Source: Caulobacteraceae bacterium
Lineage (GTDB): Bacteria > Pseudomonadota > Alphaproteobacteria > Caulobacterales > Caulobacteraceae
Direction: 5' to 3'
DNA: 39,311 nt
Assembly: GCA_947475845.1 (NCBI GenBank)
Contig: CANJMO010000018.1
Location: forward strand, 1 to 39,311
Shown one piece after another: positions 20,147-29,367 of the stretch. Both the position numbers and the translations under genes were made by a program. The notes below the pieces were generated by a model, which saw only the letters and a program-made list of their open reading frames with translations, was not told the DNA's origin and searched no databases. How positions within the stretch are numbered: the stretch's first letter is position 1; each line of letters begins with the position of its first letter.

Positions 20147-20416
20147 CTAGGCCAGGGTGGCGCGCTTCATCTGAGCGTGCAGCCGGGCGACCTTGCGCGA
20201 GCCGGTGTTCTTGTGGACGACGCCCTTGCCGACGGCGCGCATCAGTTCCGACTGAGCCTCGACGAAGGCGCTGTTGGCGGCGGCCTTGTCGCCGCCGGTC
20301 AGGGCTTCTTCGAACTTGCGGATGAAGGTGCGCACGCGCGAGCGGCGGTTCTTGTTCACTTCGGTGCGGCGGGCGATCTTGCGGATCGCCTTTTTGGCGC
20401 CGGGCGTATTAGCCAT
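20147..20416 (-). CDS. rpsT: 30S ribosomal protein S20
   Basis: S20 binds 16S rRNA early in 30S assembly. The 89-residue basic product has the whole family pattern: [39 protein letters not shown], then [20 protein letters not shown] near the end, and the expected three-helix length. Start ATG 20416 has AAGG about 9 bases upstream. A near-consensus promoter lies about 70 bp upstream and an intrinsic terminator about 60 bp downstream, so it is a single-gene unit. The placement directly upstream of dnaA is a feature shared, from memory, with Caulobacter. Confidence 0.98.
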   Translation of the reverse strand: MANTPGAKKAIRKIARRTEVNKNRRSRVRTFIRKFEEALTGGDKAAANSAFVEAQSELMRAVGKGVVHKNTGSRKVARLHAQMKRATLA

Positions 20417-20487
20417 GGGTCTTGGGACCTTGATACGAGCGGATGCGCCGGACGACAGCTCGCCGGTGCGGGAATTCAGGAGGCGCG

Positions 20488-20516
20488 GATATACTGAAAG
20501 GCGGCCGCGCAGTCAA
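20488..20516 (-). promoter_or_regulatory. Housekeeping promoter of rpsT
   Basis: On the minus strand TTGACT (20511-20516) is followed after exactly 17 bp by TATATC (20488-20493). Both hexamers are close to consensus. The expected start near 20481 gives a 5' leader of about 65 nt before the rpsT ATG. Confidence 0.75.
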
Positions 20517-20562
20517 CGCGCCTGTCGCCTATCGGTGCGGACCCGCCGCGCCTCCCGCTCCC

Positions 20563-21300
20563 CTAGCGCGGCGTGGACTTGGAATAGACCTCGACGAAGC
20601 CGACATCGAACCAGCCGCCGGCGCCGTGGCCCGAGGCCGGGGCGGGGTCCATGAAGCCGATCTCGTCGACCTTGGTCAGGTCCAGCTTGTCCACCGGATT
20701 GCCCTTGGTCAGCAGGGTGTTGGGATCGATCTTGATCCAGTGCACGTCGGCCACCGAGAATTCGCTGACGATGTAGTCGCGGATCGACGGGCCCTGCGGC
20801 TGGTCGCCGACGTACCAGTCGCCATTGGCCAGTTTGATGATCGGATAGACCTTGTGCAGGCCGCTCATCTTGGTGTTGAGGCGGATCCGCGACAGCGGGG
20901 CCGACAGGTCGGCGTAGGCCTTCTTGTTGCGCAAGGCGAAGCCGCAGGCCGTCTTGCACTCGCCCGAGAAGAGGTGGGGCGGATTGTTCTCGTTGGTGTC
21001 TCCGCCGAAGCTCTTCATGTCCGACTTGGGGCCCTGCAGGCCGGGGTCGGGACCGTAGATCTTCACCTCCAGGTCAGGGTTGCCGACGTTGATGGCGCTG
21101 ATCGGCTGCTCGGTGCCCTTGGCGTCGTTCTGCTTCCAGCCTTCGCGCCAGAACAGACCGGGACGGGTGGGGGCCGGGGCCGCCGGAGCGGCGGCGGGCT
21201 TGGGAGCCTCGACGGGCTTGGCCGGCGCCTGGGCGAAGGCGGGGGAGGCGAGGGCGAAGAGGGCCACGGACGTGAGGGCGGCCAGGCGAGGGTGTGTCAT
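20563..21300 (-). CDS. Secreted protein of unknown function
   Basis: A 245-residue exported protein. The signal peptide (MTHPRLAALTSVALFALASP, cleaved after AFA) is followed by an Ala/Pro linker and a folded region of about 195 residues with a GECKTACGF pair of cysteines that could form a disulphide, and aromatic strand-like blocks: PGLFWREGWKQNDAKG, LHKVYPIIKLANGDWYVGDQ, VADVHWIKIDPNTLL, WFDVGFVEVYSK. The alternation and the closing 'VDEIGFMDPAP...' pattern suggest a beta-sandwich of the carbohydrate-binding kind, but this is inference only. It lies 100 bp downstream of the enoyl-CoA hydratase gene and upstream of rpsT, all on one strand. Confidence 0.72.
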   Translation of the reverse strand: MTHPRLAALTSVALFALASPAFAQAPAKPVEAPKPAAAPAAPAPTRPGLFWREGWKQNDAKGTEQPISAINVGNPDLEVKIYGPDPGLQGPKSDMKSFGGDTNENNPPHLFSGECKTACGFALRNKKAYADLSAPLSRIRLNTKMSGLHKVYPIIKLANGDWYVGDQPQGPSIRDYIVSEFSVADVHWIKIDPNTLLTKGNPVDKLDLTKVDEIGFMDPAPASGHGAGGWFDVGFVEVYSKSTPR

Positions 21301-21400
21301 GCGAACTCCCTATCTTTGATTTTTGTGGGCGTGGCCCCAAGAGCCCGCCCGGCAACGCTAGTAGCGTACCGCCGGCAAATCAATTCGCCTGATCGCCGGT

Positions 21401-22177
21401 CTAGCGGGCCTTGAACGCCGGTTTGCGTTTTTCCAGGAAGGCGGCCATGCCCTCCTTCTGGTCCTGGCTGGCGAACAGCGACTGGAACAGGCGCCGCTCC
21501 AGCTTCACGCCCTGGGTCAGGGTGGTCTCGAAGGCGGCCTCCACCACTTCCTTGGCCATGGTCACGGCGACCGGCGACAGTGCGGCGATCTTGACGGCGG
21601 CGGCCATCGCCTCGGCCATCAGGTCGGCGGCGGGGACCACCCGGCTGACCAGGCCGATACGCTCGGCCTCGGCGGCGTCGATCAGGCGGCCGGTCAGGAT
21701 CATGTCCATGGCCTTGGCCTTGCCCACCGCGCGGGTCAGCCGCTGGCTGCCGCCGATGCCGGGAATGATGCCCAGGGTGATCTCGGGTTGGCCGAACTTG
21801 GCGGTGTCGGCGGCGATGAGGATGTCGCACATCATCGCCAGCTCGCAGCCGCCGCCCAGCGCATAGCCTGCCACCGCCCCGATCAGAGGCTTGCGGAAGC
21901 GGCCCGCGCGGTCGTGGACGCCGGTGATGAAGTCCGACAGGAAGGTTTCGGGATAGGTCTTGCCCGCCATCTCCTTGATGTCGGCGCCGGCGGCGAAGGC
22001 CTTTTCCGACCCGGTCAGGACCACGCAGCGCACCGCCGGATCGGCCTCGGCGGCGTCGAGCGCGGCGGCCAATTCGGTCATCATGCCGGTGTTGAGCGCA
22101 TTGAGCGCCTGGGGCCGGTTCAGCCGGATCACCAGGAAGCCGTCCTGCGGCTCGACGATCAGTGTCTCGTAGGTCAT
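21401..22177 (-). CDS. Enoyl-CoA hydratase (crotonase family)
   Basis: This enzyme adds water to trans-2-enoyl-CoA in fatty acid beta-oxidation. The product has the crotonase features: [18 protein letters not shown] near residue 19, the oxyanion-hole region [15 protein letters not shown] and [19 protein letters not shown] with the first catalytic Glu, and the second catalytic Glu in [21 protein letters not shown] chose ATG 22177 (MTYETLIVE; 258 residues), with GGGGGC just upstream; ATG 22189 adds four residues. The TraB/GumN gene lies 24 bp upstream, so the two may be cotranscribed with mutM. Confidence 0.93.
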   Translation of the reverse strand: MTYETLIVEPQDGFLVIRLNRPQALNALNTGMMTELAAALDAAEADPAVRCVVLTGSEKAFAAGADIKEMAGKTYPETFLSDFITGVHDRAGRFRKPLIGAVAGYALGGGCELAMMCDILIAADTAKFGQPEITLGIIPGIGGSQRLTRAVGKAKAMDMILTGRLIDAAEAERIGLVSRVVPAADLMAEAMAAAVKIAALSPVAVTMAKEVVEAAFETTLTQGVKLERRLFQSLFASQDQKEGMAAFLEKRKPAFKAR

Positions 22178-22201
22178 CGCAGCCCCCATAATCCCACTAC
22201 T

Positions 22202-23068
22202 CTAGGGCCTTGGCCCATCGACGCGAACCCCGCTGTTGCGCAGCAGTTGCGGCACGCCGCCGGGGCCGATCAGGTGGCCGACGCCGACAACCACCACGAC
22301 CTTGCCTTTGCCCTTCAGGCGCTCCAGCAGAGTCTGGCGCCAGGCGGCGTTGCGCTCGGTCAGCAGGATGCGGAACAGGACCGGGCTGGTCTTCAGCAGA
22401 GGCTGCACCCCCTCCCTGTCGATCGCCTTGAGATCGCCGTCCATCCAGGCCCGCATCAGGCGGCGGTATATGCCGGGATCGTCCCGAATCTCGCGCACGG
22501 AATCCATCAGAGAGGCCACCTGTACCGGCAGGGGGGCGTCGGCGAACATCCGGATCTGCTGGCCGGCGGTTTCGAAGGCGCGCCGTTGAGCCTGGGGCGC
22601 GGCCTCGGCCAGCCGGCGCTCGACGCCCTGATCGGCGGTGGCGCCGTCCTTGGCGTAGGCGGCCTGGGCCAGGGTCAGTTCGGCCAGCCAGGGCCGCAGC
22701 CGATCCAGTTGGGCGGCGGGGATATTGAGATTGGCGGCGACAGCGGCGAGCTTGGCCCGCGCGGCGTCGTCGGGCAGCAGGGCCGACAGGCTCTGGCCCT
22801 CGGGCAGCATGCCGCGCGCCAGGACCATGCGGCTGCTCTCCAGGCGGTCGGCGTCGTCCAGCGGAACCTCGAACCACAGCTCGTCGGCGTCCTTCAGGGC
22901 GTCCTTGAGCACTTCAGGCTCCCAGTCGAGCCGGCCGGGCAGGATGTGCACGGAGCCGAACAGGACCACAGTCGCGCCGTCCTTGGGGCCATGGGCTATC
23001 CACACCGGCGGCTTGGCCAGGGCGGGGGAGGCCCACAGCAGGGCCAGGATGAAGAGCAGGCGCCTCAC
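22202..23068 (-). CDS. TraB/GumN family exported protein
   Basis: The 288-residue product starts with a signal sequence ([17 protein letters not shown]) and has the two short motifs of the TraB/GumN fold: FGSVHILPG near residue 37 and VVVVGVGHLIGPGGVPQLL near the C terminus, together with ELWFEVPLDDA. The fold belongs to a metal-dependent hydrolase superfamily whose bacterial members (GumN in xanthan loci, TraB regulators) are poorly defined. I place the start at GTG 23068, which overlaps the mutM stop as GTGA; an open frame extends to TTG 23086 but would break up the signal peptide. The arrangement implies translational coupling to mutM. Physiological role unknown. Confidence 0.85.
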   Translation of the reverse strand: MRRLLFILALLWASPALAKPPVWIAHGPKDGATVVLFGSVHILPGRLDWEPEVLKDALKDADELWFEVPLDDADRLESSRMVLARGMLPEGQSLSALLPDDAARAKLAAVAANLNIPAAQLDRLRPWLAELTLAQAAYAKDGATADQGVERRLAEAAPQAQRRAFETAGQQIRMFADAPLPVQVASLMDSVREIRDDPGIYRRLMRAWMDGDLKAIDREGVQPLLKTSPVLFRILLTERNAAWRQTLLERLKGKGKVVVVVGVGHLIGPGGVPQLLRNSGVRVDGPRP

Positions 23069-23931
23069 TTCTGGCAGACCGGGCAATAGAAGGTGGAGCG
23101 GCCGCCCTGGACCTTGCGTTTGATCACCCCGCGGCAGGCGGGGGTCAGGCAGGGCTCGTCCTCGCGGCCATAGGCCTGGAAGCGATGCTGGAAATAGCCG
23201 AGCGCGCCGTCGGTGGCCGCGAAGTCCCGCAGGGTCGAGCCGCCGGCCTCGATCGCTTCCTCCAGCACCACGCGGATGGTGTCGACGAGGCTGGCCAGCT
23301 TGGCCTTGGTCACCTTGCCGCCGGCCTTCATCGGCGAGATGTGGGCGCGATGCAGGGCTTCGCAGACATAGATATTGCCCAGTCCCGCGACGATGCGCTG
23401 GTCCAGCAACAGGGTCTTGATCGCCTGGCTGCGGCCGTGCAGGGCGCCGGCCAGCATGGCGGCGTTGAACTCCGGTCCCAGCGGCTCGGGCCCCATGCCC
23501 TTGAACCAGGGATGCTCGGCCAGGTGATCGGTCGGAACCAGGCCCATGAAGCCGAACCGGCGCGGGTCCGAATAGGTGATGCGGGCGCCGCCTTGCATGT
23601 CGAACACCACATGGGCGTGCTTGGCGTCCTTGGGCGGCTCGTGGGCGAACAGGCCGGGCGCGCTCGACCGGCCTTCGGCGCCCTCGATGTCGAAGCGGCC
23701 GGTCATCCCTAAGTGCATCACCAGGGTCTCGCCGGTGTCCAGCCGCGCCAGCAGGTACTTGGCCCGCCGCTCCAGCCTGTCGATGATCGCGCCCTCCAGG
23801 CGGGCTTTGAAATCGTCGGGCAGAGGGAAACGCAGGTCCGGGCGGCGGGCCAGGACATGGGCGATCCGGCCGTGCTCAAGCACCGGCTGCAGCCCGCGGC
23901 GGACGGTTTCGACCTCGGGCAATTCAGGCAT
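23065..23931 (-). CDS. mutM: Formamidopyrimidine-DNA glycosylase
   Basis: MutM (Fpg) removes 8-oxoguanine and formamidopyrimidines and nicks the abasic site. The mature N terminus [15 protein letters not shown] holds the catalytic Pro and Glu, so the start is ATG 23931, not the further upstream end of the frame. Other landmarks are the [11 protein letters not shown] strand, [20 protein letters not shown] (helix-two-turn-helix) and the C-terminal zinc finger with CLTPAC and CPVCQK. Length 288 residues is normal. It diverges from ubiE over 85 bp and overlaps the TraB/GumN gene by 4 bases. Confidence 0.97.
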   Translation of the reverse strand: MPELPEVETVRRGLQPVLEHGRIAHVLARRPDLRFPLPDDFKARLEGAIIDRLERRAKYLLARLDTGETLVMHLGMTGRFDIEGAEGRSSAPGLFAHEPPKDAKHAHVVFDMQGGARITYSDPRRFGFMGLVPTDHLAEHPWFKGMGPEPLGPEFNAAMLAGALHGRSQAIKTLLLDQRIVAGLGNIYVCEALHRAHISPMKAGGKVTKAKLASLVDTIRVVLEEAIEAGGSTLRDFAATDGALGYFQHRFQAYGREDEPCLTPACRGVIKRKVQGGRSTFYCPVCQK

Positions 23932-24016
23932 GGGGACGCTCGCGCATGGCTTTGGACATAGCGCACGGCCGCCATTTGCGCCAAAGACATCCGATCTAGT
24001 CTCCAAGGATCAGACG

Positions 24017-24775
24017 ATGGGCGACAGTTCGGCCACCTTCGGCTTTCAGAATGTGGACGCGGCGAGCAAGCCGGGGATGGTGCGCGGCGTGTTCGACCGG
24101 GTGGCGCGCCGCTACGACCTGATGAACGACCTGATGTCCGTGGGCGTGCACCGTATCTGGAAGGACATGGTCGCCGCGCGGCTCAATCCGCAGCCGGGCG
24201 AAACCATCATCGACTGCGCCGGAGGCACCGGCGACATGGCCAACCGCTTCTCGCGCATGGCGCGCAAGGCGCAGCTGCGCCGGGGCGGGGACGACGCCCG
24301 GGTGATCGTGGTCGACTACAACGCCGAGATGGTCGCCGCCGGCATCAAGCGCGGCGGCGAGCCGGAAGTGGCCTGGGCCGTGGGCGACGCTCAGCGTCTG
24401 CCCCTGAAGGACGGCCAGGCCGACGCCTATGTCATCTCCTTCGGCCTGAGGAACGTCACCGATATCCAGGGCGCCCTCAACGAGGCGCGGCGGGTGCTGA
24501 AACCCGGCGGCCGCTTCCTGTGCCTGGAGTTCTCGCGCCCGGTCACCGAGCCGCTGCAGAAGGCCTACGACGCCTACAGCTTCAACGTGATCCCCGCCAT
24601 CGGCCAATGGGTGGCCCAGGACCGCGCCTCCTACCAGTATCTGGTGGAGAGCATCCGGCGGTTTCCGGTGCAGGAGGATCTGGCGTCGATGATGCGCCAG
24701 GCCGGCTTCGGCCGGGTCGGCTACACCAATTTCACGGCAGGGGTCGCGGCCCTGCACCAGGGCTGGGCGGTCTAA
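24017..24775 (+). CDS. ubiE: Ubiquinone/menaquinone biosynthesis C-methyltransferase
   Basis: UbiE methylates the quinone ring carbon in ubiquinone (and menaquinone) synthesis. The 252-residue product has the family's [20 protein letters not shown] near residue 26, SAM motif [17 protein letters not shown], the [20 protein letters not shown] block, [20 protein letters not shown] and the C-terminal [20 protein letters not shown] start it at ATG 24017, with AAGGA upstream; the frame is open far upstream antisense to mutM. ubiB follows after 8 bp, forming the common ubiE-ubiB operon. Confidence 0.97.
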   Translation: MGDSSATFGFQNVDAASKPGMVRGVFDRVARRYDLMNDLMSVGVHRIWKDMVAARLNPQPGETIIDCAGGTGDMANRFSRMARKAQLRRGGDDARVIVVDYNAEMVAAGIKRGGEPEVAWAVGDAQRLPLKDGQADAYVISFGLRNVTDIQGALNEARRVLKPGGRFLCLEFSRPVTEPLQKAYDAYSFNVIPAIGQWVAQDRASYQYLVESIRRFPVQEDLASMMRQAGFGRVGYTNFTAGVAALHQGWAV

Positions 24776-24783
24776 GCCTGCCG

Positions 24784-26295
24784 ATGAGCGATCTTGCCCC
24801 CTTCTTCCGGCTGATGGGCGCCTTCTGGGTGCTGGTGCGGGCCGACGCCGTGCTGCCGCGCGCGCTCGACCCCTATCTGCCGCCCGCAGCGCGCATGCTG
24901 GCGCGGACCCTTCGCCTGTTCGCGGGCCCGCAAGCCCGGCGCGGGCGGCCGGGCGAGCGCCTGGCGATCGTGTTGGAGCGGCTGGGTCCGGCGGCGATCA
25001 AGCTTGGGCAGCTGCTGTCGACCCGCGCCGATATCTTCGGCCAGCAGTTCGCCGACGATCTGGCCCGGCTCAAGGACCAGCTGGCGCCGTTCCCGATGGA
25101 GGTCGCCCTGGCCGAGGTGGCCAAGACGTTTGGCAAGCCGATCAGCGACATGTTCAGCGACTTCGGCCCGCCGGTGGGCGCCGCCTCCCTGGCCCAGGCC
25201 CATTCGGCCCGCCTGCTGGACGGGCGCAAGGTCGCGGTGAAGATTCTGCGCCCCGGTGTCGAACACCGCATTCGCGCCGATATCCGCGCCATGACCCTGG
25301 CCGCGCGCTGGGCCGAGCGCATGGGGCCGGAGGCCAGCCGCCTGGAGCCGCGCGCCCTGGTGGCCACCGTGGCGCGCTCGCTGGAGCTGGAGCTCGACCT
25401 GCGGCTGGAAGCGGCGGGGGCCTCCGAGCTCGGCGAGGTGATGGCTCGCGATCCCTATATGCGCGCGCCCAAGGTGATCTGGGAAGGCGTCGGCAAGCGG
25501 GTCCTGACTCTGGCCTGGGCCGAGGGCATGGCGTTGTCCGACCCGCTCGCCCTTGAACAGCCGGGCATGCAGCGGCCGGACCTGGCCACCAATCTGATCC
25601 GCGCCTTCCTGGCCCAGGCGCTGGACCACGGGGTGTTCCACGCCGACCTGCACGAGGGAAACCTGTTCGTGGCGCCGGACGCCGGGCTGATGGCGGTGGA
25701 TTACGGCATCATCGGGCGCCTTGGCCCGGCCGAGCGCAAATACCTGGCCGAAATCCTGTGGGGCTTTTTGGAGCGCGACTATCGCCGCGTGGCCCTGGTT
25801 CACTTCCAGGCCGGCTATGTGCCCGAACACCATTCGGTGGACGCCTTCGCCCAGGCGATCCGCGCGGTCGGCGAGCCGATCTTCGGCCACAACGCCGGCG
25901 AGGTCTCGATGGGCCGCATCCTCGGCCAGCTATTCGAGATCACCGCCCTGTTCGACATGCGCCTGCGCCCCGAACTGGTTTTGCTGCAGAAGACCATGGT
26001 CACCGTCGAAGGCGTGGCCCGGCGGATCGATCCCAACCACGACATCTGGGCCGCGGCCGAGCCGGTGGTGCGGCGCTGGATCACCCGCGAACTGGCGCCG
26101 GCCGCGCGCCTGCAGCGGCTGATGCAGGACGCTCTGGACATCTTCGAAGGCCTGGCGCGTCACGCCAAGGCGCCGGTCGCTCCGCCGGCGGTGGTGATCG
26201 AGACCCAGGGCGCGAACGTGCGGATGCTGTGGTTCGCCATCGGCTCGGCGGTGGCCGGCGGCGCTTTCCTGATCGCCGCCTTGCTGGCGCGCTAG
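24784..26295 (+). CDS. ubiB: UbiB atypical kinase/ATPase for ubiquinone biosynthesis
   Basis: UbiB is a membrane-anchored ADCK-type protein that supports ubiquinone assembly by its ATPase activity. The 503-residue product carries the diagnostic KxGQ motif (AAIKLGQLLSTRADI, Lys near residue 73), the A-rich nucleotide loop PVGAASLAQAH, VAVKILRPGVEHRI with the ATP lysine, the catalytic-loop equivalent HADLHEGNLF, and the metal-binding VDYGIIGRLG (DYG where many kinases have DFG). A C-terminal hydrophobic segment (MLWFAIGSAVAGGAFLIAAL) anchors it. ATG 24784 follows ubiE by 8 bp. Its TAG shares a CTAG with the stop of the convergent acyltransferase gene. Confidence 0.96.
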   Translation: MSDLAPFFRLMGAFWVLVRADAVLPRALDPYLPPAARMLARTLRLFAGPQARRGRPGERLAIVLERLGPAAIKLGQLLSTRADIFGQQFADDLARLKDQLAPFPMEVALAEVAKTFGKPISDMFSDFGPPVGAASLAQAHSARLLDGRKVAVKILRPGVEHRIRADIRAMTLAARWAERMGPEASRLEPRALVATVARSLELELDLRLEAAGASELGEVMARDPYMRAPKVIWEGVGKRVLTLAWAEGMALSDPLALEQPGMQRPDLATNLIRAFLAQALDHGVFHADLHEGNLFVAPDAGLMAVDYGIIGRLGPAERKYLAEILWGFLERDYRRVALVHFQAGYVPEHHSVDAFAQAIRAVGEPIFGHNAGEVSMGRILGQLFEITALFDMRLRPELVLLQKTMVTVEGVARRIDPNHDIWAAAEPVVRRWITRELAPAARLQRLMQDALDIFEGLARHAKAPVAPPAVVIETQGANVRMLWFAIGSAVAGGAFLIAALLAR

Positions 26296-27311
26296 CCCGG
26301 GACCAGTCGTTGCACCCAACCCTTGGCGGCGTGGTGCAGAGGACGCTCCAGCCACTGATGGACGGCGGCGGCCAAGCCGGTCACCACCAGCACCGCCACG
26401 GCCAGGGATAGAATCCGGGCCAGGCCGAGCCCGGCCAGCAGGCTCAGGCCGATCACGTCATGCAGAAGGTAGAGGGGGTAGGAGATGCGGCCGAGCCAGG
26501 TCAGCGGCTGGACCGCCAGCCATCCGAGCCAGCCGCGCAGGAACGCCTCGAACAGCAGGACCATGGCGGCGATGGCCAGATGCACGCCGGGCGAGCGTGA
26601 CCGCCAGAGGATGACGTAGGACAAGGCGCTGGCCGCCAGCAGGATCGCCGCCGTGCGCGTCAGGCGGCCCTGCGAGAAGCGCAGATAGCCGGCCATGCCG
26701 AAGGAGAAGAACGGCAGATAGGGTGAGCCCAGGGCCAGCACGGCGGGGCTGGCGGGCCAAGCCGCCGTAACTGCGGTGGAAACCGTCATCAACGCCAGCC
26801 AGGCGATCAGGAAGCGGTCGCGGGCGGTGAAGAACAGCACCCCGATCCAGACATAGAACACCGCCTCCACCTGCAGCGACCAATAGGCCTGGTCGACCCA
26901 CAGGGTGTGACCGAGCGGCGGGATCAGCAGCAGGCTGGCGAATACAGACCCAAGGCTGATCGGGGGCCAGCCGGGATCGATGCGCGGCGCCAGGGTGAAG
27001 GTGATCAGAGCGCACAAGATCAACGGCGGATAGAGGCGCAGCGCCCGGCGAAGGGCGAACTCCTTGATCGACCGGCAATTGTGCAGCGTCATGAAGATGA
27101 CGAAGCCGGAGATCATGAAGAACAGCTCGACCCCCAGCCAGCCGAGGGAGGCCGGGCCGTCGTTGGGTGCGAACAGGGTCGGTCGGCCCGGCGCGGCTGG
27201 CACATAGGTCAGGGAATAGTGGAAGGCGATCACCGGCGCGATGGCCAGCGCCCGGAAGCAGTCGACGACCTCGATGCGGTGTCCCGAGGGGAGGATTGGG
27301 CGCGGCGCCAT
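26292..27311 (-). CDS. Acyltransferase family 3 (OafA/YrhL-like) membrane protein
   Basis: AT3 proteins transfer acyl groups, usually acetyl, onto exported polysaccharides or lipids. The 339-residue product is very hydrophobic with about ten predicted membrane spans. It starts with the typical IEVVDCFRALAIAPVIAFHY, whose His lies where the family's catalytic His is expected, then LGVELFFMISGFVIFMTL and the RxxR-like FALRRALRLYPPLILC. I use ATG 27311, five bases after AGGGA; GTG 27344 is less likely. It lacks a periplasmic SGNH domain. No polysaccharide cluster adjoins it, so the substrate is unknown. Its stop overlaps that of ubiB by a shared CTAG. Confidence 0.9.
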   Translation of the reverse strand: MAPRPILPSGHRIEVVDCFRALAIAPVIAFHYSLTYVPAAPGRPTLFAPNDGPASLGWLGVELFFMISGFVIFMTLHNCRSIKEFALRRALRLYPPLILCALITFTLAPRIDPGWPPISLGSVFASLLLIPPLGHTLWVDQAYWSLQVEAVFYVWIGVLFFTARDRFLIAWLALMTVSTAVTAAWPASPAVLALGSPYLPFFSFGMAGYLRFSQGRLTRTAAILLAASALSYVILWRSRSPGVHLAIAAMVLLFEAFLRGWLGWLAVQPLTWLGRISYPLYLLHDVIGLSLLAGLGLARILSLAVAVLVVTGLAAAVHQWLERPLHHAAKGWVQRLVPG

Positions 27312-27381
27312 GAAGTCCCTTATGCGAAGCGGCGGACCGCCCACGGGACCATAGCGCCGCGGCCCTCACCGCGTCATCGCC

Positions 27382-27978
27382 CTATCCGTTGTCGTCGGCC
27401 GCCGATTTGCGGGCCGAGCGGGGGGTGGAACAGAAATCGCCGCCGGTCTTCTCGGCTTCCTCCTGCTGCGCCCAATAGGCCTTTCCGTCGCGCGGCTTGA
27501 ACAGGGTGCGCGGGGCGCCGTCCTTGTCGGCCACGGCGAAGACATTGCCCTTGGGGTCGTACATCAGCCTGTCGCCGTTGGAGCGGGTCAGGGTCAGCAC
27601 GCCGGCCGGCGGATTGTCGATGAAGGCGTGCACCTTGGTCAGGAACTCGTCCTCGGTGGCGGCGCCGAACACCTCGGCGTCGCGCTTGAAGTGGTAGTCG
27701 GCGTTTTCCTGGCCGGTGTGGTTCTTGTTGGCGGCCCAGATCGGCTTGCCGTGGAACAGCGGCGTTTCCGCCGCCGCGGCGCGGATCGCGCCGCGCTCGC
27801 TCGTGGAGGCGGTGGAAAAGCGCGCCTCGGAACGCGTTTCGGCGTCCTGCGACGCGGCGTCGGCTAGGCGCCGGTCGACGCCGGCCGAAGCGCTGTGGTC
27901 TCGCGACGGGATCGCCGATGGCGCGCCGTCGCAGGCGGACAGGGACATGAAAGCGAGCGCCGAGACGGCCCGAAGCAA
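27382..27978 (-). CDS. Lipoprotein with a possible BECR toxin-like C-terminal domain
   Basis: The N terminus MLRAVSALAFMSLSACDG is a lipoprotein signal with lipobox LSAC, predicting lipidation at that Cys. After a low-complexity Ala/Ser linker, residues 75-180 contain ADYHFKRDAEVFGAATEDEF, PAGVLTLTRSNGDRLMYDPK, NVFAVADKDGAPRTLFKP and AYWAQQEEAEK. This order (H-x-x-x-[HD]-x-x-x-FG, 'Tn.fgv...dG...T.fkP') resembles C-terminal ribonuclease modules of the BECR fold found in polymorphic and contact-dependent toxins; the usual second His appears as Asp here. No immunity gene adjoins. The start is doubtful: TTG 27978 has no clear ribosome site, while ATG 28010, which does have GGGAG upstream, is out of frame by one step, so a frameshift near 27975 is possible. 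The toxin likeness is inference from memory. Confidence 0.65.
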   Translation of the reverse strand: MLRAVSALAFMSLSACDGAPSAIPSRDHSASAGVDRRLADAASQDAETRSEARFSTASTSERGAIRAAAAETPLFHGKPIWAANKNHTGQENADYHFKRDAEVFGAATEDEFLTKVHAFIDNPPAGVLTLTRSNGDRLMYDPKGNVFAVADKDGAPRTLFKPRDGKAYWAQQEEAEKTGGDFCSTPRSARKSAADDNG

Positions 27979-28144
27979 AGGGGCGTCAGGGCCCAGACAC
28001 GTGTTCTCATTGGGGTTCTCCCAGCTAGAGCCGATGTTTTAGCGACCGGACCCGACGGCCAGGAACAAATTAAGAACATTGTTCGGCGTTTGTCTAGAGG
28101 GCTTCAAAGCCGCTATGAGATCGGCCCTGAAAAGGGGTGCGGAC

Positions 28145-29344
28145 ATGCCGATCCAAGGCAAGCGGGTCCTGTTGATCGTCGGCGGCGGCATCGCCGCCTA
28201 CAAGGCGCTGGAGCTGGTGCGGCTGCTGCGCAAGGCTGGGGTGCTGGTCCGCCCGATCCTGACCCGCGCGGGCGAGAAGTTCGTCACGCCTTTGTCGCTG
28301 GGCGCCTTGGCCGAGGACAAGGTCTACGGCGATCTGTTTTCCCTGACCGACGAAGCCGAGATGGGCCATATCGAACTGTCGCGCTCGGCCGACCTGATCG
28401 TTATGGCGCCGGCCACCGCCGACCTGATGGCCAAGGCGGCCCTGGGTCTGGCCGACGACCTGGCCTCCACCACCCTACTGGCCACCGACACCGCCATCCT
28501 GATGGCTCCGGCCATGAACGTGCGCATGTGGCTGCATTCCGCCACCCAGGCCAATCTGGCGACGCTGAAGGCGCGCGGCGTGACCCTGGCCGGGCCGGAT
28601 GACGGCGCCATGGCCTGCGGCGAGTTCGGGCCGGGGCGGATGGCCGAGCCCGAGGCGATCTTCGAGGCGATCCGCGCGGCACTGACCGGGCCGGCTGCGC
28701 GGCCGCTGAAGGGCAAGCGGGTGCTGGTCACCGCGGGCCCGACCATCGAACCGATCGACCCGGTCCGGGTAATGACCAACCGCTCCAGCGGCAAGCAGGG
28801 CTATGCGGTGGCCGCCGCGCTCGAGCGCCTGGGCGCCGAGGTGGTTCTGATCTCCGGACCGACGGCCCTGGACGCCCCGCCCGGGGTGCGGCGGGTGCAG
28901 GTCGAGACGGCCGAGCAGATGCTGGCGGCCTGCCGTGCGACCCTGCCGGTCGAGGCGGCGGTGTGCGTGGCCGCGGTGGCCGACTGGCGGCCCGCCGTCA
29001 TCGGCGAGCGCAAGATCAAGAAGGGCGGCGCACCCGCGGCCCTGGCCCTGGTGGAGAACCCCGACATCCTGGCGGCACTGTGCCAGCGCGGACCGCAGCG
29101 CCCACCCCTGGTGGTCGGTTTCGCCGCCGAGACCAACGATGTCGAGGAGCACGCCCGCGCCAAGCGCCTGCGCAAGGGCTGCGACTGGATCGTGGCCAAT
29201 GATGTGACCCAGCCGGGGACCATGGGCGGCGACACCAATGCGGTCCTGTTCGTCACCGCCGAGGGCGCGGAAACCTGGCCGACCGCTTCAAAAGCCGAAA
29301 TCGCCGACCAGCTCGCCGAGCGCATGGCCGTGGCGCTGACCTAG
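28145..29344 (+). CDS. coaBC: Bifunctional phosphopantothenoylcysteine decarboxylase / phosphopantothenate-cysteine ligase
   Basis: CoaBC converts 4'-phosphopantothenate and cysteine to 4'-phosphopantetheine in CoA synthesis. Residues 1-185 are the flavin-dependent CoaC half (RVLLIVGGGIAAYKALEL, MAPATADLMAKAALGLADDL, APAMNVRMWLH, DGAMACGEFGPGRMAEPE); residues 190-399 are the CTP-dependent CoaB half (RVLVTAGPTIEPIDPVR, TNRSSGKQGYAVAAALERLG, AAVADWRP, KIKKGG and VGFAAETND). I start it at ATG 28145 (MPIQGKRVLL), though ATG 28115 upstream is in frame. dut lies about 400 bp downstream, beyond a small opposite-strand gene. This CoaBC-dut pairing is widely conserved. Confidence 0.96.
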   Translation: MPIQGKRVLLIVGGGIAAYKALELVRLLRKAGVLVRPILTRAGEKFVTPLSLGALAEDKVYGDLFSLTDEAEMGHIELSRSADLIVMAPATADLMAKAALGLADDLASTTLLATDTAILMAPAMNVRMWLHSATQANLATLKARGVTLAGPDDGAMACGEFGPGRMAEPEAIFEAIRAALTGPAARPLKGKRVLVTAGPTIEPIDPVRVMTNRSSGKQGYAVAAALERLGAEVVLISGPTALDAPPGVRRVQVETAEQMLAACRATLPVEAAVCVAAVADWRPAVIGERKIKKGGAPAALALVENPDILAALCQRGPQRPPLVVGFAAETNDVEEHARAKRLRKGCDWIVANDVTQPGTMGGDTNAVLFVTAEGAETWPTASKAEIADQLAERMAVALT

Positions 29345-29367
29345 GCGCGGACTGCGACTCAGGCGGG

